Source: Orobanche coerulescens (Eukaryota > Streptophyta > Magnoliopsida > Lamiales > Orobanchaceae). Taken from it: a DNA stretch of 64,000 nucleotides. The translations under genes and the position numbers were made by a program. Location of the stretch: positions 117,351,501-117,415,500 of the forward strand of contig CM065811.1 of the NCBI GenBank assembly GCA_033398695.1, read 5' to 3'. The notes beneath the pieces were generated by a model. It saw only the letters and a list, made by a program, of their open reading frames with translations. It had not been told where the DNA came from and ran no database searches. Positions 1 through 11,052 of this stretch are shown piece after piece; within the stretch, counting starts at the first letter, position 1, and each line of letters opens with the position of its first letter.

Positions 1-245
1 CTTTGCATGCGTATCCCGTGCCGGCTCATCAGCGCACCCGATACCTGAAATGCATGATACGCATTTCCCCCTATTTAAGGGGTTAGCATTCGAATAGTTA
101 GTGCAAGTACACAATTACACTACATTATATACTGATACGATTCAACACAATCAATTGTTTTAGAAAACATTTGCAATCAATATTCCGGAACATCACATTT
201 ACATTAAAATAGTATATCAACACGTTTCAACATCACAACTATCCA

Positions 246-393
246 CACTTGGTAACCCGCGGCCGTACCCATTAGTATCGACCCCCAGAGGCCCCGCCGG
301 ACCGTCCCCAGGTGGGAAACCACTTCCGCGGCCGTACCCATTAGTATCGACCCCCAGAGGCCTCGTCAAACCGTCCCTATGTGGAATAACAAC
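246..393. repeat. Two ~69-bp tandem units in A's LTR
   Basis: Two copies of a unit containing CGCGGCCGTACCCATTAG, followed by GTATCGACCCCCAGAGG, start near 258 and 327. Element E has a similar pair at 3320-3465. They lie downstream of the LTR TATA box on the minus strand, so they would be transcribed as part of the leader. Confidence 0.8.
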
Positions 394-1006
394 AATATAC
401 ACACACACGATATCACAATTCATCATTCGTATCGAAACCGTAATGCACACAATGGAATATAATACATGTACTTGCCTTAAATAACACGACGCGAAGGAAA
501 TGGTGAAAGGAAAAGGTTTCGGTCCGAATAATCTTCACAATCTCGCTCCTATCACAATAACGATATACAATCAACCACAATATTGCGAAAATGAAAGAAT
601 TCGCCCTAAGTTCTACCTATTGGAACAATTCACCGAACACCATGAGGGCATTATCCGGATATAATCGAATAATGGAAGGGTTAATGAATTCTATTCCACA
701 AAACCATAACAAGTGTAAGGATTTCGAATACACAACACAAATCCGACAACAATATCGGCCGAATCGAAAAAATAAGATGAAGTTACAAGAAAATCGCCCC
801 AAAATCCCAAAATTAGGGTTCAAGCCGATTTACCTTGATTCGAAGATGAACAACGGATGATTTGGTGTTAGAGTAGTGTTATGATGCTCGAATATACTTC
901 TCCAATGGAGTTTGGGTGGAAATCGGAGGATCCATAGACTCAGGAATCGCTCCCGTCGCATAAAAGGAGAGAAAAGTGAAAAATGAGGAAGAAAGGCCGC
1001 TGCCTA

Positions 1007-1182
1007 GTTTATATGCTGGGCAGGTGTTATGGTCGTAACATGGGCTCCTTTACAGCCGTAAGGGTGTTCACGAACTCCCTGAACAAAATGCACATCTGCA
1101 TTACGGCCGCTACAGAAAGGACATTACGACCATAATATATGAAGTCTTACGGATGTAATGCATACAATTTTACGGCCGTAAC
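1007..1182 (-). promoter_or_regulatory. A LTR promoter: TATA box and TTACG palindrome array
   Basis: The minus strand reads GCATATAAAC at 1016-1007. Upstream of it lie palindromic sites with TTACG/CGTAA arms, some degenerate, centred near 1032.5, 1055.5, 1073.5, 1106.5, 1129.5, 1152.5 and 1175.5. The steps are 23, 18, 33, 23, 23 and 23 bp. The best copy is TTACGGCCGTAA at 1170-1181. The layout matches the arrays of B, C and E. The role as promoter is inferred from the TATA box and the U3 position. Confidence 0.65.
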
Positions 1183-1698
1183 TCGGCCCTAGCAGTAGGT
1201 TAGTCTGGTTTTGAAACAACGACTCGTCAACAACCGGAATGAGAGTGCAAGGGATGAAACCACAAAAATATGAAGATCTTTTACTGATGAGATAAACATA
1301 AAAACCATCACATGACCCCGTCCATCCGAAGGTCGGAATAATGAATATTAACATCAATGCCCAAAATACTAGGAATTTACAAAACGACTCAAACATTCGG
1401 AAATCTAGATTCGAGGTCTGACAATAATTCTAATAACTGCAACAGGTCTGAAAACATTACATAAACTCGTAAGAACAACAAAGTGATAGCTTCGAAGAAG
1501 ATTCGCGAGGATTGAGCCTCCATACGGAAAAGTTTCAAGAATTTGCATATACTCATAAATCGACTCCGAACTCGTCTGGATGGTCAAGAATGCAGAACAA
1601 AGTGGTTTTAGAATATCAAAATAGTTACAAACGAGTTGCCCGAAACGAAAATATACTAAAAATAGAAATTAATAAAAGTGGAAAGTGCGGATATTACA

Positions 1699-1735
1699 TT
1701 CTCTCCCTCTAAAATGAAGTTTCGTCCCGAAACTT
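1699..1735 (-). other. A polypurine tract and adjacent hairpin
   Basis: On the minus strand a purine-rich run (TTTAGAGGGAGAGAA) abuts the LTR start at 1698, as expected for the plus-strand primer. Just upstream is the perfect inverted repeat AAGTTTCG/CGAAACTT with a 3-nt loop (1717-1735). The same hairpin is found in E, C and B. Confidence 0.75.
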
Positions 1736-2296
1736 ACAAGGTGAATAACTCGGGAACTAGCCTTCATATTGTCCTTCGTTTCCCATGTCGCTTTCTCTGA
1801 TCCGTGTCTCAACCATTGACTTTAACCAAAGGGATGGTTTTGTGCCTAAGTTGTTTTACCCGACGTTCCAAAATCTGAATCGGTCTCTCCTCAAATGTGA
1901 TGTCGGGACCCAATTCAATCTTTCCGAAATCGATAATATGGCTAGGATCTGGTACGTACTTCCGAGCTGGGAGACATGGAATACGTTATGCACATGACTC
2001 AAGGACGTGGCAGACCCAACCGATATGCAAGATCTCCAACTCTCTCTAAAATATCGAACGATCCAATATATCTCGAACTAAGTTTACCCTTCCGACCGAA
2101 GCGGTAAACTCCCCGAGTTGGCGACACCTTCAGTAAAACATGGTCTCTAACCTCAAACTCTAATGGCCGGCGATGCGTGTTAGCGTAGGACTTCTGTCGA
2201 CTCTGGGCCGTTAACAACCTATCACGAATCAAAGCAATCTTCTCTCTCGTCTAAACTACCATATCAGGTTCAGTGCCAATCAATTCGGATGCATCA
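1736..2296 (-). pseudogene. pol: Element A pol 3' end: integrase C-terminus and chromodomain
   Basis: This is the end of a Tekay-type polyprotein. The frame at 2232-1999 contains the integrase tail ([41 protein letters not shown]). After a frameshift, 1990-1740 carries the chromodomain-like end (ERRVKQLR, KTIPLVKV, then ATWE in another frame). The chromodomain is thought to bind histone marks and steer integration. The gene is cut at 2296 by insertion of element E; the rest of pol should lie beyond the right edge of the window. An in-frame stop near 2247 and at least two frameshifts make it a relic. Confidence 0.85.
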
Positions 2297-3319
2297 TGTA
2301 ACACCCCCAGAAACAACCGGGAATTTTACACGCAGTAGACCCTTTTCCTATAAGGATCTACCAGGATAACAACCATGATAAGAATAACGTTTGACCGGCC
2401 GAGGTCAAACAACTTACTAACATAGACCGATAAGGTCAAATATTAATTACACTGGCCAATGAGGTCTCACGATTAAATCAACCCAAAAATAAACTCATTA
2501 TTGTACATACCCACGCAGGGGTCAAAATACAATACAATGGTAGACTGAAAATAACTCACCAATACAACAACATCAAACTGGACTCTCAACTCTTGATTAG
2601 TATCGCGGCTCGTCTTCTTCCATGATGTCCCTGTGGTTGCTCCAACGAACTAAGTACACCTGAAATGCATGACACGCATTTCTCCCATTTAAGGGGTTAG
2701 CATTTGAATGGCTAGTACAAGTATTCATTCTATACAAAATATATATCACGCCAATATCAGTTATATTAAAATAACAACAGTCGTGAAAGAAGTTCCCGAG
2801 ATGTTTTCAATATTTAAGGTATAACTCAAGTCTTTGAAAATAATATATATCAACTCGGGAGTTTTTAAAAAATGACATAAGGTCTTTTTGGACTTCAAGT
2901 TCGAAATTATAGAACCTTTCCGAAGACAATAGGTTCTCGGCCCAAATCTCCTTTGTGAAACAAACATTTTCATAAATAGTAAATCCTACTGGACCTCAAG
3001 TCCTTAATTACGAAATCATTTCGAAGCAATTGGGTCTCGGCCCAAAGTTATTTTTTGCAAAACAATATTTATACATACGTTGGGATCGCCACCCAAAATC
3101 TCTTCATACCACAGTACACGAAAACAATAGCAAGTTCCGTTTTCCAACACCAAAACCTCCCAACCAAGGAACTAAACACATACGACACATATTCTAATAC
3201 CATTCTAGCCAAGTACCAAGACCCTATATATAATGTAACTCAACATCGAGAATAATCGTTGTGATATTCTGGATATATCATAATTTACTGAAAACATCAA
3301 CATCAATCTCACAAAAACC

Positions 3320-3465
3320 ACACTTGGTAACCCATGGCTGTGCCCTTTCGCATCGACCCCTAGAGGTCCCGTCGAACCGTCCCTAGGTGGGAAACCACTT
3401 CCGCGGTCGTGCCCCTTAGCATCGACCCCCAGAGGTGCCGTCAAACCATCCCCAAGTGGAAGAAC
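3320..3465. repeat. Two ~69-bp tandem units in E's 3' LTR
   Basis: Two copies of a unit reading roughly GCATCGACCCCTAGAGG followed by TCCCGTCGAACCGTCCC and a GTGGGAAACCACTT spacer. They correspond to the pair at 246-393 in element A. Confidence 0.75.
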
Positions 3466-4575
3466 AACTCACACACTAGTGTTCACAACTTTCACAAATT
3501 CCAACGATGAATACAATATACATAGTTATGGCACCTGCTAGAATGACCTCATACCGACACATAACTACAACCAAGGATTTGACACAACTATCCCTAGTAT
3601 ACGTCAACACACAACAATCACCACAAACAGCATCTACGACACAACCGAAGCGACATCACAACAATCTAAAAATCCTCGATGCTTTAGTACACATTGATAA
3701 TTAAAATCAACTAAATCAAATCATTATTACCGACTCAATTACTTTACACGATTATGAACTATCACCACCTGAATATGACCGATGACTTTACATGATTTAA
3801 TCCACATAACACAATGATACTCTATACATTCCAACACATGCCTAAGTGTAATATCTAACCAACATCTCGCCTCTAATGACATACTTCTACGTCAAGCAAC
3901 AACTAACACTAACTAAACCTAATAACATAACACCAACGACGATTCATATAACGCACAATTGACAAAATGAACAACCATCACAGAATCATTTAATAACTAC
4001 AATTCACACAATATAAATCGTATAGACAAGAGTACTTGCCTCGATGATCGATAGCGGAATTCCGACGAACAAGGCTCCACCAACTAGCTCCGAACACCTA
4101 TATACTCTGTGGAAAACCAACAACGCAATTACTATAGGAATAACGAATAAAGACAACGGAAAACACGCCTAAGAATCGAAGGAAAACCCATTAAGACATT
4201 TAATCGAGCATTAAATGCTCAAGACTTCAATAGGTCACCGAATCACGATTCGGATTATACGAAACCGGAATATGGATATACAATCCATAGAATGTGATCA
4301 ATGACAATGTTTAAGAATGATCAATTCATAAAAACTAGATTAGAAATGAGATCAAGAACAAAATCCCTAAAAAGCTCAACTCTAGGGAAAACAAGAAAAT
4401 ACCTCGATCTGACGAAGAACAACCGATTAGATGATGTTGAAATCACCTAAGACCCTCCAAAACACGTAGCAATCGAGTAGAATCGACCAATAATCCAACC
4501 CTAGCTTCACCAGACCGTCGCCCGCGAGAAGAGAAGGAGAAAGGGTGAAAATGTAGTGAAACCCGTCGCCCAGTT

Positions 4576-4740
4576 ATTAAATAGCTGGGCTCGTTACGGC
4601 CGTAACACATAAGATCCGTAACCCAACTCACAGGTATTCTGCCCAAAATGTGAGGGTGTGTTACAGCCATTACCAAAAAGCCATTACGGCCGTAACACCC
4701 ACAACCTCACGGCCGTAACTTATTGCAGGTACGACTATAA
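4576..4740 (-). promoter_or_regulatory. E LTR promoter: TATA box and TTACG palindrome array
   Basis: The minus strand reads CTATTTAATA near 4585-4576. Upstream are palindromic or degenerate sites centred near 4599.5, 4615.5, 4666.5, 4689.5, 4712.5 and 4734.5, at steps of 16, 51, 23, 23 and 22 bp. TTACGGCCGTAA occurs exactly at 4594-4605 and 4684-4695. The promoter role is inferred. Confidence 0.65.
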
Positions 4741-5242
4741 CCTGGATTCTGGCAGCAGATTCCATTCCGCTGCCCGGCCAGCCCCGAACGACCCCGAAAT
4801 ACGATTATTCAGAAAATTCAATGGAACGCTCACAAAGGATTCTCAACGATGAACAAAAGCGTTAATGGAACATGCGATTCCAATGATAGAAGGTAAGTAA
4901 TAACGGGTATGAAAATGAGTACCCAAAACTTTAGGAAATTGTGAAACGGCCCAACAGTCCGAAATTCACGATACGAGATCGAATAACAATTCCGAAGTTC
5001 ATAACACGACCACAAATGTTAAACGAACTTGTAGGAATGACAAAATACCCATTTCGATCAAGATTCACAAGAATCGGACCCGAATGCGGAAAAGTCGCAA
5101 TAATATACCGATTAACCTGAAACAATATCAAAACTCGCTCGAACAACAAAAAGTGCAGAACAAAACATGTCCAAAATTTGTCAATGAACACAGGGGAGTC
5201 GCTAGAATCGAAAAATACAGGAACACAAATACGGGTATAACA

Positions 5243-5279
5243 TTCTACCCCACTAAATATAAGTTTCGTCCCGAAACTT
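5243..5279 (-). other. E polypurine tract and conserved hairpin
   Basis: On the minus strand AGTGGGGTAGAA precedes the LTR start. AAGTTTCG/CGAAACTT (5261-5279) forms a stem with a 3-nt loop. In autonomous relatives this block lies at the end of pol; here it is kept although pol is gone, which suggests a cis role in replication. Confidence 0.7.
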
Positions 5280-5381
5280 AAAGAAAATAATGCGATAGAA
5301 CACAAACGAAGCAAAAAGGTTCACACAACCAATATTAAATGCCCACACAGGACATAACCTACAATACAACACGCAATAATA

Positions 5382-6194
5382 TCACTGGGCCGCACTGGCC
5401 CTTCCACGGGCAGGAGCGGGTCTCCGGTTCCCGAACATCTCAACAACGGCCTCGCAGTGCACCGCTTGATGTTCCAAATGACCACACTTGAAACAGTTAA
5501 CCCGCGGCGAGCGACAATTGTGTCGAGTATGGCCCACACGGCTATAGTTGAAACACACCTTCACATTGCTCACCTTACTCACCTCTGGGGTAAGGTCCTT
5601 GGACTGACCAAACGAATGAGGGGTGCTACCAGAAGGACAATGCAAAGTAGTAGGCTCACGAAACTCACTTCTCTCACCTCTGGAAAAGTTACCCGAGGTC
5701 TTCTGCCTCTTACTTTCTGGTCCCACCTCCATCATAGGAATGGCCCTCTCGGTGGTCACGTTTGATCTGGATAATTCATCGCAGTACTGCACTCGATGCC
5801 CCTCGTGTCCACAATTATAGCAAGCTACCGACGGCTTCTTATAGTTTGCGCGTTCATGACCCAGATCATTATAGTTGAAGCATCTAGTCAAGTTACCCAC
5901 AGTTAAAGATACCGCCTTGGATCTCCTGGATTTTCCAGGTGGCCTAGAAGTTTCCACAATCGATTGATACAGGGGTTGAGGTCTATGGACCCCCGTTCCC
6001 TTACTTCCCGATGAATCCCCTGAATCCTTCTGCTCTATTGCCACAAACATAGGGTTTATCAATGATAGAGTCATAATGAGCGTTGGATTTCTGCCAACAT
6101 GGTCGCTCACTTAGGCAACTTGCCTCTGATCACGAGCCATACCCTGCTCCTGAATACGCCCACAATCACCAACCCGACCTTGTCTTCTCGGCAT
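5382..6194 (-). pseudogene. gag: E gag-like ORF with four zinc knuckles and no capsid domain
   Basis: An ATG at 6194 opens a frame that hits TAA at 6113-6111, then stays open to 5382 (242 codons). The product is rich in basic and serine residues and carries four CCHC-type knuckles. Two keep the full pattern (CYNCGHEGHRVQYC and CFKCGHLEHQAVHC). Two have tyrosine in place of cysteine (CFNYNDLGHERANY and CFNYSRVGHTRHNC). The retrotransposon gag capsid domain that normally precedes the knuckles is missing: the short N-terminus runs almost directly into them. The stop codon is only about 140 bp from the polypurine tract, so no pol follows. A nucleic-acid-binding role is inferred from the knuckles; the ORF could equally be a decaying remnant. 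Confidence 0.7.
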
Positions 6195-7808
6195 ACTGAA
6201 CACTCAACCGCTCAACTCTATGGAACATAACATCACAAACGATACTCATAACATCGATTCGGCGCAACATATATACCGACATAAGGCAATGATAACATCA
6301 CACAAAATATTCACTCATGAAAGTTACACGAGTACAATAATTACAATTGAAAGAAATGGAACTTATAGTAGTAACTGATGGGCCACATGACCATATCAAC
6401 AGAAAATTTACGTTCAATGCCGATACAAAAACAGACACGACCACCACAAATAGCACGTCATAGTAGTAAATCATTGATAACATTCTTTTTCAAGTAGTCC
6501 CCGAGACATTTGTTTAAATAGTAATATTTTAAAATCTGAGTTCATAAAATTTTTCCGAAGTAACATTGGAAAATGCTTTTGGCACCTCGGGCTGTTTTAC
6601 AAGAACTATAAGGAATAGATCAAAATTGTTTCTTTCTGAAATCATTTGAAAAACCATGATCCGGAATATTAAAATTCATTAAAACGTCATCGCCAAGAGA
6701 AATCATGTCGAAACAACATTACACGGGCTACAAAACCAACCGAAACCACGCAACACAACAATTGGGCACAAAATTAGTGTGCACTGACTAACTCTACTCT
6801 GAAAATTACTCCAAGTCCGAGTCTAAAGTTTAAGCCGAGTAAGATTCTCCATCTTTCACTATCTATAAATGTTTGAAAATAAAAATCACATTTTGGTTTA
6901 AAATATAAAAATTTGTGGTGTGAAAGATTTTAAAATCGTATACTCGAGCTATTTGAAATTAATATCAACAGGCTAAAACCATTCTAAAATTCTTTCAAAT
7001 GTGACAAAAGGTTGATGACGGTGACATCTTATAAAATATCGAAAGTACTTCGAAATATATCCTTCATATTTCCTCGCAAGGTTTCTATGAAAGTGCACGA
7101 TCACTTTGCCAAAACTCAAAGTTTATGATTAAAAACAATGCATACACTAAGTCACTACTTATGTATACCGATAAAATACTCACGAAAATTTTCTAGTTTA
7201 ACCCAGATTGCGAAACACTTGCAAGTCATTTGAAAATACACGTGCAGCAGATGTAGCTGACGATGAGCGTACACTGAGGTAGCAAGAAACAATCAATCAA
7301 CTCTCTTCTTTAAAAATATACGCCCGGCTTGTCCAAAATTTCAGAAAATTTTCAAAAATTCATTGTAACCGCTGTTTAACCGTACTAGTTAAATGTTTGA
7401 GAAGATCTGATTTTCACAACATACTCAAGTCTATGAAATTTTCAGAAATATTATCAAATACACGCGTAGCCAACACAGTTATCAATAAAAACATGTTTGT
7501 AGCAATTAGAAACTATGTCAAACATATTCGGTTCTCAAACACGTGCCCATCTAACATTCAAATCATCATACTAATCGATACCACTCATGAATATAATCTC
7601 AAATTAAAACATACGTCGAAACCATCCGTTTGTGTTTCCGACAATCTCTGTCGTCAACACGCCTTCTGGAACATATTAATGTCCAGAGACTTCCACAACA
7701 CGTTATACCAGTCAAAACTCAATCTACCAGTACATCTCAATTTCTACACATGTAATATACCATAAGTGTCAAATATGGTTTCTATCTTGCCTCATACTTG
7801 CAAACAAC

Positions 7809-7849
<41 letters not shown>

Positions 7850-8036
7850 GGAGAATTACGTCCATAGGTCGCACGAACATGATTGTCGCCCACGATACTA
7901 ATCTCAACGAACAACACGAACGACATGATATGACAACACACAAGTCGACTTGTTAACTGACAACTCGAATGATGCAAAAAAACAAGACTCGATAAAACAC
8001 GACTCGACTCGACCCGACAGCCTAGGTTTCCACAAC
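6195..8036. other. E leader region, non-coding
   Basis: This AT-rich stretch lies between the 5' LTR and the gag-like ORF. No frame shows a recognisable domain. It holds a (TA)19 microsatellite at 7810-7848. The open frame at 7397-7765 (plus) has no family features and looks like chance. Confidence 0.6.
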
Positions 8037-8039
8037 CTA

Positions 8040-8053
8040 AGCTTTGATACCAT
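8040..8053 (-). other. E primer-binding site (initiator Met tRNA)
   Basis: The minus strand reads TGGTATCAAAGCT four bases inside the LTR end, one change from the usual TGGTATCAGAGC site complementary to initiator Met tRNA. This marks 8057 onward as the 5' LTR of a minus-strand element. Confidence 0.85.
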
Positions 8054-8056
8054 AAA

Positions 8057-9090
8057 TGTAACCCCCTTGGAAACCACCGGGAATCCGTAGACCCTTTTCC
8101 TATAAGGATCTACCAGGCTAACAACCATGATATGAATAACGTTTGACCGGCCGAGGTCAAACAACTTACTAACACAGACCGATAAGGTCAAATATTAATT
8201 ACGCTGACCAATGAGGTCTCATGATTAAATCAACCCAGAAATAAACTCATTATTATACATACCCACGCAGAGGTCAAAAAACAATACAAGGGAAGACTGA
8301 AAATAACTCAATAATACAACGACATCAAACTGGACTCTCAACTCTTGATTAGTATCGCGGCTCGTCTTCTTCCATGCCGTCCATGTGGTTGCTCCAAAGA
8401 ACTAAGCACACCTGAAAGGCATGATACACATTTCCGCCATTTAAGGGGTTAGCATTTGAATGGCTAGTACAAGTATTCAGTCTATACAAAATATATATCA
8501 CGCCAATATCAGTTATATTAAAATAACAACAGTTGTGAAAGAAGTTCCCGAGATGTTTTCAATATTTAAGGTACAACTCAAGTCTTTGAAAATAATATAT
8601 ATCAACTCGGGAGTTTTTAAAAAATGACATAAGGTCTTTTTGGCCTTCAAGTTCGAGATTATAAAACCTTTCCGAAGAATAGGGTCTCGGCCCAAATCTC
8701 CTTTGTGAAACAAATATTTTCATAAATAGTAAATTCTTCTGGACCTCAAGTCCTTAATTGCGAAAGCATTTCGAAGCAATTGGGTCTCGGCCCAAAGTTA
8801 TTTTTCGCAAAAAAATCTTTATACATCCGTTGGGATCACCACCCAAAATCTCTTCATACCACAGTACACGAAAACAATAGCAAGTTCCATTTTCCAACAC
8901 CAAAACCTCCCAACCAAGGAACTAAACACATACAGCACATATTCTAATGCCATTTTAGCCAAGTACCAAGACCCTATATATAATGTAACTCAACATCGAG
9001 AATAAACATTGTTATATTCTGGATATATCACAATTTACTGAAAACATCAACATCAATCTCACAAAAACCACACTTGGTAACCCATGGTCA
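8057..9090 (-). repeat. E 5' LTR, first kilobase only
   Basis: It starts TGTAACCCCC on the plus strand and matches 2297-3345. The match breaks after ACCCATGG near 9087, where the Athila-3 LTR begins. The rest of this LTR should lie beyond the right edge of the window. Confidence 0.85.
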
Positions 9091-9309
9091 TGTGATCGAC
9101 AAACTTATCCTAAAAATAGGAGTTTTTGAGTCGCTACGAGGTAGAAGTAGTTGTGGTAAGTTCTACCAAGGTCTTTTCTCTTGAGGATTGCTTAACAGGG
9201 CTTCGTATAATATTTTGTATAGATTGCGAGAAATAAATACTAAAACATTCTAAAATATATTTTTGGGTTTTTAAGTTAACTAAATCAAAATGCACTGTTT
9301 TTAATCTAA

Positions 9310-9440
9310 ACCATTTTTATTAAGACTATTTTATACTAGACTATTTATATTAAGACTATTTATACTAGACTATTTATATTAAGACTATTTTTAATAAGAC
9401 TATTTTTAATACTACTATTTTTAATACTATTATTTTTAAT
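9310..9440. repeat. AT-rich minisatellite in Athila-3 LTR
   Basis: About eight degenerate copies of a short unit like TTAAGACTATTTATACTAGAC, shrinking to TTTTTAATACTACTA at the right end. Confidence 0.75.
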
Positions 9441-10205
9441 ACTAGTAAAAATAATGAATAGAAATTAAAATGAGTTGGTACTTGATTTAATAAAATCTAG
9501 GGGATTACGGGTTCTTTAAATTAGGTTTTTAATTAAGTAGATGGATTAACTTACACGAGTATAAAAGAAAAACGCTTGTTCATTGAATAATCAACTTTTC
9601 ACCTCATAACTTTCGTATTCATAGGTGTCTTAATTACTTTCGTAACCTTAAGATGTTGATAACAAGATAAACACTTGATATATTGAATAGATATGTTCCC
9701 AATTCACTTAACAATCAATCAAGGAGGTTTCATTAGTAGAAATATGATATGATCAATCTCTATTTAAACCAGTTAATCCCTTTTAAACAAAATAATGTAA
9801 ATCAATCAAATACTTAATATATAACCTAATAGGAATCCCCCTTCCCCTAACAAGAAAGATTAGCTACTCATTGGTTTATACAAACTAAAATTATAATAGA
9901 AATAATTGATATACATAATAAGTATAGAAACTTTTAATTACTAGAATTTAATGACAATAGATGAAAACTTAATTGTCATTCTTCAAAATACAACTTCAAA
10001 CTTGTTCAAAGGTTACAAGCTTACAAAAATTGAAAGTAATATACTAAGTGCTTATTGCTCAAGCACTTTTCAATTACAAGCTAAATGAAGGAAAAACTTT
10101 AAACTAATAAAATGGAATACAAAACCATAGTAGAGATATCTTGCCAAAAGGAAAGGATGTTTCTTAGCAAGAAGAGGAGTCATTTTTGCACTGGATGAAG
10201 GTGTC

Positions 10206-10640
10206 CTTTTATAGGTGATTTTCAAGAATACTATGGATTATTTAATTCAAAAGATGTGTTGTAGTATCTTGATTTTTTCTTTGTTTATTTGATTCACTTT
10301 TGACCTTCCATGCATGTTTTGATTTTTAGATCATTGAACACCTAATAAAATAAATGGTTGTTGATCTCACAAGATGGTCAAAAATAGAATATTCAGCATA
10401 TGATCTGTCTGAAAACGGCTCTGGAAAACGGCCCATTTTGTGCCGGGTTGTATTGCCGTGTGAGAAACAGCCAGATTTGCGCCGCGTTAAAACGGCCGAA
10501 GAAGCGGCCATGATTTCCGCCGTGTTGTCTCGCGTGTTGTTGGGTGACTCGGTCTTATCCGGAACAAGCGCAAGGACCCGACGGAAAATGCCGACCATGA
10601 TGAAATGGCGCAAGACACGGCTCAGTTTGCGCCGTATTGG
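10206..10640 (-). promoter_or_regulatory. Athila-3 LTR promoter: TATA box and ACGGC/GCCGT array
   Basis: The minus strand reads CCTATAAAAGG near 10214-10206. Upstream, half-sites ACGGC or GCCGT recur at about 10417, 10430, 10444, 10457, 10469, 10483, 10494, 10506 and 10521, in both orientations and about every 12-13 bp, with looser copies to 10640. The same words recur inside the element at 59096-59290. Confidence 0.65.
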
Positions 10641-10847
10641 GTTGATCGTTTTGTAGACTGTCTCCTTGAAATTTTTTTGATTTTGGATTTGATTTTGCTT
10701 TTCGTCCTTTTTGACGTTTCATGTCATCAATCTGCAAAATAAATATTTTTAGTTCATGTTTTGACATATCTTTGAATCAGTTATTTATTTATCTCAAATC
10801 AGTATAATTGTGCCACAAAAAAAATATTTGTATATGAATTTTTAGAT

Positions 10848-10852
10848 CAAAT
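10848..10852. other. Target-site duplication of element B (left, CAAAT)
   Basis: CAAAT here is repeated at 55689-55693 on the other side of element B. The match is exact, five bases, and rejoins the Athila-3 LTR. Confidence 0.9.
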
Positions 10853-11052
10853 TGTAATACCCGCCTGAACTCTCGTCTTTACTGTTGTATTTTTCGGATA
10901 ATTCGAGTATTGTCGTACCATATCCGTATATATAATTATGAGTATATTGTTGAGATATGTTAAATCGAATTGTTTATCTTTGTCGTTCACATTATAGTCG
11001 ATTGTTAGATATTGCTTGGAGAATTTCATTTTTTGACTATGCATTGCCCTTA

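Larger units (their letters stand above)
1..1698 (-). repeat. Element A 3' LTR (Tekay-type), left end outside window
   Basis: On the minus strand this LTR starts with TGTAATATCC at 1698, directly after a polypurine tract and the end of a pol gene, so it is the 3' LTR of a minus-strand element. It resembles the inner part of element E's LTR (2297-5242): a shared block near 50-110 and 2660-2730, a pair of roughly 69-bp repeats, a TATA box and a cluster of TTACG palindromes. The two LTRs are clearly diverged, so A is an older or different copy. The other end and its target duplication lie outside the window. Confidence 0.85.
2297..5242 (-). repeat. Element E 3' LTR (2.9 kb)
   Basis: On the plus strand it runs from TGTAACACCC to GGTATAACA, giving TG...CA ends. 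Its outer 1.05 kb (2297-3345) aligns with 8057-9090 with scattered substitutions and small indels, so the element is not recent. It contains the ~69-bp tandem units, a promoter array and a TATA box. Confidence 0.85.
2297..9090 (-). mobile_element. Element E: non-autonomous Tekay-derived LTR element
   Basis: The element has a complete 3' LTR (2297-5242), a polypurine tract, one short ORF with zinc knuckles, a non-coding leader, an initiator-Met primer site and the first kilobase of its 5' LTR (8057-9090), where Athila-3 interrupts it. No protease, reverse transcriptase, RNase H or integrase is present between the LTRs. Its LTR resembles that of A, so it was probably derived from a Tekay chromovirus and relied on one for movement. 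It is inserted in A's integrase gene. Its right end and target duplication lie outside the window. Confidence 0.8.
9091..10852 (-). repeat. Athila-3 3' LTR, larger part
   Basis: It begins TGTGATCG or TGATCG (9091 or 9093) and is continuous, after removing element B, with ATGCACTAATCA at 55694-55705. The whole LTR is then about 1.77 kb with TGAT...ATCA ends. CAAAT at 10848-10852 is repeated at 55689-55693, proving that B inserted here. Confidence 0.85.

Noticed and set aside
7397..7765. 122-codon plus-strand open frame in E's leader
   Set aside because: No domain, low complexity composition and location in the leader of a minus-strand element; likely chance.
9091..10852. Solo LTR
   Set aside because: The missing 12 bp, the polypurine tract and the body of the element are found at 55694 onward after element B, with CAAAT on both sides.
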